The notes beneath the pieces were generated by a model, which ran no database searches, was not told the DNA's origin, and was given only the letters and a program-made list of their open reading frames with translations. From the NCBI RefSeq assembly GCF_009711135.1, contig NZ_WMIC01000011.1, positions 62,001-126,000 on the forward strand: a stretch of 64,000 bases of DNA. The letters are read 5' to 3'. The position numbers and the translations under genes are program-made. The stretch is from Flavobacterium sp. LC2016-01 (GTDB lineage: Bacteria > Bacteroidota > Bacteroidia > Flavobacteriales > Flavobacteriaceae). Positions 58,704 to 64,000 of this stretch are shown in pieces. Position 1 is the stretch's first letter; each line of letters begins with the position of its first letter.

Positions 58704-59687
58704 TTATTTTATGTAACTAGAAAAATCTTTGTGTTCTTCCTTAGAAAGTTCTTCTTTTGAAAGCGATCTGAAATAATCATACGTAATTTTCATTCCTTCA
58801 GAACGGCTTACTTTTGCTTCCCAGCCAAGCAATTCTTTCGCTTTCGTAGTATCTGGCTGACGCTGTAAAGGATCATTTATTGGCAAAGGATGATAAACCA
58901 CTTTCTGATTTGTTCCTGTCAGCTTAATGATTTCTTCTGCAAAATCTTTAATTGTGATTTCATCTGGATTTCCAATATTTACCGGATATACATAATCGGA
59001 ATGCAGTAATCTGAAAATACCTTCAACCTGATCATCCACATAACAGAATGAACGTGTTTGCATTCCATCTCCAAAAATTGTCAAATCTTCTCCGCGTAAA
59101 GCCTGTCCAATAAAAGCAGGAATTACACGTCCGTCATTCAGTCGCATTCTTGGACCATAAGTATTAAAAATACGTACGATTCTGGTTTCTACGCCGTGAA
59201 AAGTGTGGTACGCCATAGTGATTGATTCCTGAAAACGTTTGGCTTCATCATAAACACCGCGCGGGCCAATTGTATTTACGTTTCCGTAATATTCTTCTGT
59301 TTGCGGATGAACCAGCGGATCGCCATAAACTTCAGAAGTTGAAGCAATCAAAATTCTTGCTTTTTTTACTCTTGCCAAACCTAATAAATTATGTGTACCC
59401 AGAGATCCTACTTTTAAAGTCTGAATAGGGATTTTTAAATAATCGATTGGACTTGCAGGGGATGCAAAATGCAAAATATAATCTAAATCACCAGGAATGT
59501 GAACAAACTTGGTGATGTCGTGATGGTAAAATTCGAAATTTTCTAACTTAAATAAATGCTCAATATTTTTAAGATCGCCCGTAATCAGGTTATCCATTCC
59601 AATAACAAAATAGCCTTCTTTAATGAATCTGTCACATAAATGTGATCCTAAAAACCCTGCAGCACCGGTAATAAGTATTCTTTTCAT
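58704..59687 (-). CDS. UDP-glucuronic acid decarboxylase (UXS-type SDR)
   Basis: A 327-residue extended SDR. NAD-binding GAAGFLGSHLCDRF (8-21), catalytic STSEVYGDP and YDEAKRF (Tyr-x-x-x-Lys), then the UXS-typical RIFNTYGPRMRLNDGRVIPA and MQTRSFCYVDDQVEG. It converts UDP-glucuronate to UDP-xylose (or the 4-keto intermediate) for surface glycans. The ATG at 59687 is preferred because the domain starts there; an upstream ATG at 59705 adds six residues. A full promoter lies upstream. Confidence 0.93.
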   Translation of the reverse strand: MKRILITGAAGFLGSHLCDRFIKEGYFVIGMDNLITGDLKNIEHLFKLENFEFYHHDITKFVHIPGDLDYILHFASPASPIDYLKIPIQTLKVGSLGTHNLLGLARVKKARILIASTSEVYGDPLVHPQTEEYYGNVNTIGPRGVYDEAKRFQESITMAYHTFHGVETRIVRIFNTYGPRMRLNDGRVIPAFIGQALRGEDLTIFGDGMQTRSFCYVDDQVEGIFRLLHSDYVYPVNIGNPDEITIKDFAEEIIKLTGTNQKVVYHPLPINDPLQRQPDTTKAKELLGWEAKVSRSEGMKITYDYFRSLSKEELSKEEHKDFSSYIK

Positions 59688-59745
59688 AATTGATTTATTG
59701 AACATTTTTGAGCTTTATTCAATGTTAAAACTCAAGATAGACGCA

Positions 59746-59774
59746 CAAATGTAATAAAATATCTTTCCTTTCAA
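59746..59774 (-). promoter_or_regulatory. Promoter for UXS-GT2 (TTG-N18-TACATTTG)
   Basis: On the minus strand TTG (59774-59772) and TACATTTG (59753-59746) are spaced by 18 bases, a full consensus match. The expected leader to the ATG at 59687 is about 50 bases. Confidence 0.7.
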
Positions 59775-59868
59775 ATGGCACTTCAAAGCATATATTAAAA
59801 GAAGTTTACGGATTCAGATAATTATTAAACTCATTTCTCTATTTTTACCCACAAATAAAACCACTATT

Positions 59869-60945
59869 TTGAAAGTTGTACATATTATTGAGGCGCTCGG
59901 TGGCGGCGTTTATACCTATTTTAGAGATTTATCGACTTTCTTTGGAGATGACGAAATAAACAAAAATATAGAAACCACTATTATTTACAGTGGCAATCGA
60001 AAAGAAATTGATGCTCAAAAAATAAAATCTGAGTTTTCAGATGGCGTTAAACTGATCCAGGTCAATATGGTTCGGGAGCTTTCTCCTTTTCAAGATTTAA
60101 AATCGGCGTACAACTTAGCTAAGGAGATTAAAAAAATCAATCCTGATATTATTCATCTCCATTCTTCTAAGGCTGGAGTTTTGGGTCGTGTGGCTTATTT
60201 TTTCTTATTCAAAAAAAAGAAACTCTTTTATACGCCTCACGGTTATTCGTTTTTAAGAACTGATATTTCAAAAACGGCCAGAAACATTTACTGGGGAATC
60301 GAAAAGAATTTTCAGCGTTTTTTTGGAGGAACAATTGTTGCCTGCGGTGATACCGAACAAGAAATTGCAAAAAAAATTGGTCCTGCAAAATTAGTCCGAA
60401 ACGGAATTGATATTGACAATGTTCAAGAGCATTATGCACCTCATCAAAACGAAAAATTAACGATTGGGATTATGGCCAGAATTACTGCTGCCAGAAATCC
60501 AGAAATGTTCAATCAAATCGCTTTAAAATTTCCCGATTTTAACTTTGTATGGATTGGCGACGGCGAATTAAAACATTTAATTACAGCTCCAAATATTAGA
60601 ATTACGGGCTGGATTTTAGATCGAAAAACAGTTTTAAGAGAATTGAACAATGTTGATATTTATATGCAAGTCTCGCTTTGGGAAGGCTTGCCAATTGCCG
60701 TTCTTGAAGCAATGGCACTGCAAAAACCAATTATTGCCACTAATATTATTGGAAACAAAGATGCTGTTTTGCACGGAAAAACAGGTTTTCTTTTTACTGA
60801 TATCGCCGAGTTAGATCAATTCTTCGAAACTTTAAAAGACGAAGAAACAAGATTACAATTTGGTCAAAATGCTTTGGATAGATGTCGCAATTTATTCGAT
60901 AAAAATCAAAATTTTAAACAGCTTCTGGCGCTTTATCAAGAATAA
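59869..60945 (+). CDS. Glycosyltransferase family 4
   Basis: A 358-residue GT-B enzyme. N-terminal VVHIIEALGGGVYTYFRDLS, PDIIHLHSSKAGVLGRVAYF, then the donor-binding half with IGIMARITAARNPEMF, FVWIGDGELK and the E-x7-E motif in SLWEGLPIAVLEAMALQKPI. It transfers an NDP-sugar to a lipid-linked acceptor. The start is TTG at 59869, since the first strand begins directly there and no ATG lies nearby. Its 3' end overlaps the convergent O-antigen ligase gene by 32 bases. Confidence 0.92.
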   Translation: MKVVHIIEALGGGVYTYFRDLSTFFGDDEINKNIETTIIYSGNRKEIDAQKIKSEFSDGVKLIQVNMVRELSPFQDLKSAYNLAKEIKKINPDIIHLHSSKAGVLGRVAYFFLFKKKKLFYTPHGYSFLRTDISKTARNIYWGIEKNFQRFFGGTIVACGDTEQEIAKKIGPAKLVRNGIDIDNVQEHYAPHQNEKLTIGIMARITAARNPEMFNQIALKFPDFNFVWIGDGELKHLITAPNIRITGWILDRKTVLRELNNVDIYMQVSLWEGLPIAVLEAMALQKPIIATNIIGNKDAVLHGKTGFLFTDIAELDQFFETLKDEETRLQFGQNALDRCRNLFDKNQNFKQLLALYQE

Positions 60946-62218
60946 ATTTCTGCTGCAGCCAATAACTTCCAAAAATTGAAAACCATAATCCGCTGAAGGC
61001 AATTCCGTCAAAACGGAGTAAAAAATCATCTACTAGGTTTGAGGTGAAGAAAATCAGAAAAAATGAAACTATCATCGCATTTTTTAAATCATAACCTAAA
61101 TAACCAATCGTAAAAATATAAAGTACTACGACGATAGGACCAAGAATTCCGAACTTCAATAAAAAATCTAAAAACTGATTGTGCGTTGGGAATTCATATT
61201 TCGCCAAAAACTGCTGATTTGTAGCTTTGTAATATTTATTTAACTCTGGTTTTCCATCAGAAGCGCCAACGCCAAAAGGAAGATGTTGCACAGCCAATTC
61301 CCAAGCCGATTTCCAGATTGAAACCCGCGTTACCAGCGAATTAAAAACCTTAATTTCTGGATGATCAATTTCGTCCAGTTTGCCAACTTTATCCATATAA
61401 GCAAAAGTTACCGACGAATATTTTTCTTTCATATAAGGGTTCTTCTGAACGAATAAAAACAAGATGCCACCCAATAAAATAACAATTACAGAACTTGTTA
61501 AAAGAATCTTTTTTAAATTGAATTTTGATTGGATTTCGTAGAAGAAAACAACTAAAAACCCAATTAAAGTGTTTATAAGCGCCATTCTGGTATTTACCAA
61601 AAGCACAAAGAAAAATGAGAACAAGAAAACAGCGACACTTGTTATTTTAAAACCGATTTTTTTCTGATTTCTAAAGCTTTCAAAAACAAAATACAGTGCA
61701 CAAACCGTTACAAAAGCCAAATGCATATTTAATGCCGGCGCATGAATTCCTATACTGTCTGCAAACTGATAACCCATTTCCCATAAATCAATCCGATTTA
61801 CATATTTTGCTACCAAATCTGGATAAACAATAATAAATCTGGTCAGGAAAAAAATCATAAAAACCGTTGTAGAAATCACATAGGTCTGAATGATTTTAAA
61901 AAATTTGACACGCTGATAATTTCCAATTATAAAGAGCGGAAAAATTACCAATGATGTACTTTTTTCAATCGCTTTTAATCCTCTTGCAAAAGAATCATTG
62001 TTCCAAAAAAGCAGCAATTCTAATAAAACTGGCGATGCAATGCAAGCCATTAAAAGCAGTTGTTTTTTGGAATATTTCAGTTTTTTGATGAAAATCAAAT
62101 TGAACGCTGCAAACAAAATAATCAGCAATGAACACGGTTTTCTGAAAATCATCGTAACCGCAATCAGACATAAAAAGACATGAAATATTTTATTGAAATT
62201 CTTTTCGGAAATGCTCAT
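60914..62218 (-). CDS. O-antigen ligase / polymerase family membrane protein
   Basis: A 434-residue protein with about 11 membrane segments and a long periplasmic loop (about 290-345) that holds WKSAWELAVQHLPFGVGASD and PTHNQFLDFLLKFGILGP. The G-x-G-x-S-D and H-N-x-x-x-x motifs are the Wzy_C/WaaL signature. It ligates or polymerises lipid-linked glycan in the periplasm. The ATG at 62218 is used; a TTG at 62230 only adds four residues. It overlaps the preceding polymerase-like gene by 29 bases. Confidence 0.87.
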   Translation of the reverse strand: MSISEKNFNKIFHVFLCLIAVTMIFRKPCSLLIILFAAFNLIFIKKLKYSKKQLLLMACIASPVLLELLLFWNNDSFARGLKAIEKSTSLVIFPLFIIGNYQRVKFFKIIQTYVISTTVFMIFFLTRFIIVYPDLVAKYVNRIDLWEMGYQFADSIGIHAPALNMHLAFVTVCALYFVFESFRNQKKIGFKITSVAVFLFSFFFVLLVNTRMALINTLIGFLVVFFYEIQSKFNLKKILLTSSVIVILLGGILFLFVQKNPYMKEKYSSVTFAYMDKVGKLDEIDHPEIKVFNSLVTRVSIWKSAWELAVQHLPFGVGASDGKPELNKYYKATNQQFLAKYEFPTHNQFLDFLLKFGILGPIVVVLYIFTIGYLGYDLKNAMIVSFFLIFFTSNLVDDFLLRFDGIAFSGLWFSIFGSYWLQQKFILDKAPEAV

Positions 62219-63254
62219 AATACAGTGCAAAATAGATTAAAGGAAAAATTCCGATTTTATGCCGAGTTGCCGAACCTAAATCGGGTTCAAAAACGCCTTG
62301 AAGAATAAAAAACGAAAACAAAATAAACATGATCAACAGCTCATAACGGAATTTTTTTCTGTCTTTTAAACACTTCGAAAAACGAACTAATAGAATATAA
62401 AACAATAAAAGCTGCCAAATAACAAAAATGACAATTTGAGGCGAAAGAATATATTTTAGGCCATTTATTGGCAAATTGACGGTAAAAAAACCATAAAAGA
62501 TTCCAACAATTTCTCCGTACCAAGTGTCTGTTTTTACAGGCGAAGTGATCATTGAATTGGCATCGCCGGAAGCCATTCGGGCGTTATTCACCACTTCCCT
62601 GCTTATTTCAGAAAAATACTTTCCCTTTAAAATGCCATAACTCAAAGAAAGAAAAACAGCAATCAACAATCCGTAGAAAATTGTACTTACCGTTTTGTTT
62701 TTAAAATTAATAAAACTTACCAAGTACATTCCGCCGCCTACAATCGGAATTAAAGCAAAATAAGGCCGATATAAGGCTCCAAAAACAATTAAAAGCAATG
62801 CGCTAATGAAAATGGTTTTTTGGAACGAAAACCGCTCATTTCGGCACAACAAAACAATTACGGCAATAAACAAATAGGTTATAAATTCTTTTGAAGGCAT
62901 TGAAATGAAAATCGCAATCATAAAAAAGCCGAGATACACTAAAATATTCTTGATATTCAGTTTTTCGAAATTATTCGGAATTCCTATTTTGTACAAAATA
63001 TAGATAAGAATCGGAAATTGAATTAATGCAATTATAGGAAAAGGCAAATACCTAAAACCTATAATTTTATAGAACAAAATGGTCAACGGATAACTTCCGA
63101 AATAGCCAATTTCATTGTATTTATCATAAATTATGATGGCGGAATCGTAGAAAAATTTTGGAGGCAAAACAAAAAAAGCCAAAAATGCCACAACTAAATT
63201 AGCTGCAGCAATCAGCAAAAATGCTGCGGTGCTTTTTTTGATCAATAATTGCAT
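62190..63254 (-). CDS. Polytopic polysaccharide polymerase-like protein (Wzy/EpsG-type topology)
   Basis: A 354-residue protein with about 10 membrane segments (AAFLLIAAANLVVAFLAFFV; GFFMIAIFISMPSKEFITYL; FISALLLIVFGALYRPYFAL; IVIFVIWQLLLFYILLVRF). The S-x-K-E-F segment after the fourth helix and an Arg/Tyr-rich loop (ALYRPYFA) recall EpsG/Wzy polymerases, but no catalytic signature is certain. It is between a GT2 gene and the O-antigen ligase gene in one operon, which supports a role in glycan polymerisation. Confidence 0.75.
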   Translation of the reverse strand: MQLLIKKSTAAFLLIAAANLVVAFLAFFVLPPKFFYDSAIIIYDKYNEIGYFGSYPLTILFYKIIGFRYLPFPIIALIQFPILIYILYKIGIPNNFEKLNIKNILVYLGFFMIAIFISMPSKEFITYLFIAVIVLLCRNERFSFQKTIFISALLLIVFGALYRPYFALIPIVGGGMYLVSFINFKNKTVSTIFYGLLIAVFLSLSYGILKGKYFSEISREVVNNARMASGDANSMITSPVKTDTWYGEIVGIFYGFFTVNLPINGLKYILSPQIVIFVIWQLLLFYILLVRFSKCLKDRKKFRYELLIMFILFSFFILQGVFEPDLGSATRHKIGIFPLIYFALYYEHFRKEFQ

Positions 63255-63269
63255 ATTTCTATCTGTATT

Positions 63270-64000
63270 TTATTTTGAAGCTCTGCGTTTTTTGTTCATG
63301 CTTCTTTTTAATCGGTAACCATTCAAAAAGAAAATCAATGTTTTAAAGGACAAAAATTTATAGAATTTCATCACTTTGTCCACTTTTACATTGCGTCCTT
63401 TTTTAAGAAGATATTTCCAGGAAATTAAATCATGCCAAATCTGTTTTTTTGTTTCAGACGACAAAACATAAAAATCTTTTAGAATTACAACATAATTGCA
63501 GGCCCAATAATTCTCTATTGCTTTGTTTATTACTTCTGATTGCGTTTTCGGCGAATTCATTCCGTCTTTTACCATTTCATAAACATCTTCAATATGTTTT
63601 GTACTCACCGTGGTTGTAATAGAACCTTGGCGCGCCTGACGATAAACATAAAATGATTTCGAATAAATACTGAAAGTCTTGAAATAATACATCAATTTTC
63701 CGCACCATTCAACATCTTCGGATTTTCTTCCGACAGGGAAAAACAATTCATTTTCGATTAAAATTGTTCTTTTAATTACTTTATCCCAAGCCGAAGCAAC
63801 ATATAAATCGTGATAAACCAGATTTAAAATCTCCTCTTCAAATTTCCCGCTTTTATTTTTTATAAATCGCTGATTGTATTTGCAGTGTACATCATTTTCT
63901 GCAAAAAAACGGCTTTCTTCATGAATGATTATGTCTGGATTTGTCTTGGAAATTAAATGATTCAAATCTTTCAGAACCTGTTTTCCCTGCCAATAATCAT
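63270..64000 (-). CDS. Glycosyltransferase family 2 protein, C-terminal part (start beyond the window)
   Basis: The minus-strand frame is open from the right window edge through 64000 to the stop at 63270, about 243 residues. It continues upstream of the first internal TTG (63965) with DYWQGKQVLKDLNHLISK, which is typical GT2 linker sequence, so the gene starts outside. It holds the GT2 acceptor part: YHDLYVASAWDKVIKRTIL and FPVGRKSEDVEWCGKLMYYF, where the ED-x-x-W motif marks the GT-A acceptor loop. The basic tail (RLKRSMNKKRRASK) may bind membrane lipids. It lies 15 bases before the polymerase-like gene. Confidence 0.88.
   Translation of the reverse strand, partial: DYWQGKQVLKDLNHLISKTNPDIIIHEESRFFAENDVHCKYNQRFIKNKSGKFEEEILNLVYHDLYVASAWDKVIKRTILIENELFFPVGRKSEDVEWCGKLMYYFKTFSIYSKSFYVYRQARQGSITTTVSTKHIEDVYEMVKDGMNSPKTQSEVINKAIENYWACNYVVILKDFYVLSSETKKQIWHDLISWKYLLKKGRNVKVDKVMKFYKFLSFKTLIFFLNGYRLKRSMNKKRRASK

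Overview
The window is AT-rich, protein-dense bacterial DNA that fits Flavobacterium (Bacteroidota, Flavobacteriia). Reasons: a flexirubin/aryl-polyene-type gene cluster, the gliding/type IX secretion lipoprotein SprE beside the ATP synthase operon, Flavobacteria-restricted families (DUF4292, DUF4254, DUF6427-like, DUF6341-like), no obvious Shine-Dalgarno sites, and repeated Bacteroidota promoter motifs of the TTG-N17-23-TAnnTTTG type. No rRNA, tRNA, CRISPR array, transposase or prophage was seen.

Region 1 (1-23.8 kb, all + strand) is the right-hand part of a polyene pigment cluster of the flexirubin/aryl polyene type. It holds three hotdog dehydratases, two active ketosynthases, a ketosynthase-like protein without catalytic residues, a half-size ketosynthase-like protein, an acyl carrier protein, a thioesterase and an ABC exporter. 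It also has LolA-like and lipoprotein export factors, a glycosyltransferase-DUF2062 fusion, a 1226-residue MMPL/acyltransferase fusion, a CrtI-like oxidoreductase, a C45 Ntn hydrolase and an adenylate-forming ligase. Ketoreductase, aryl starter and dialkylresorcinol genes are absent and presumably lie left of the window. Two AT-rich orphan genes and two tandem beta-barrel genes interrupt it.

Region 2 (23.9-36 kb) is housekeeping: dusB, a MATE exporter, rbfA with a LolC/E-like permease, a CBS protein, and a minus-strand envelope operon (flippase, dut, sugar nucleotidyltransferase, TPR protein, DUF4292 lipoprotein, EnvC-like M23 protein). At 36.0-36.5 kb is a gene-free stretch with a promoter motif, two 90-bp tandem repeats, a 24-bp stem-loop and a terminator: a candidate structured ncRNA.

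Region 3 (36.5-47.9 kb, minus strand) is the atpBEFHAG operon (beta and epsilon genes are not here), preceded by an AtpI-position protein, AtpZ, bactofilin and sprE, then an ABC ATPase/DUF5687 permease pair. Perfect stem-loops follow atpE and atpA, where subunit copy number must fall. Region 4 (48-54.8 kb) has a PaaE-like reductase, GT9, DUF4254, upp, small membrane proteins and purD.

Region 5 (55-64 kb) is a surface polysaccharide locus: methyltransferase, CapK-like ligase, glycosyltransferases, UDP-glucuronate decarboxylase and two polytopic polymerase/ligase proteins. Inside it sits a self-contained ORF6N gene followed by five palindromes. Each palindrome, translated in the right frame, spells a variant of the RSQIAT segment of the ORF6N protein, and the gene carries the sixth copy. 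This is the most unusual feature of the window.
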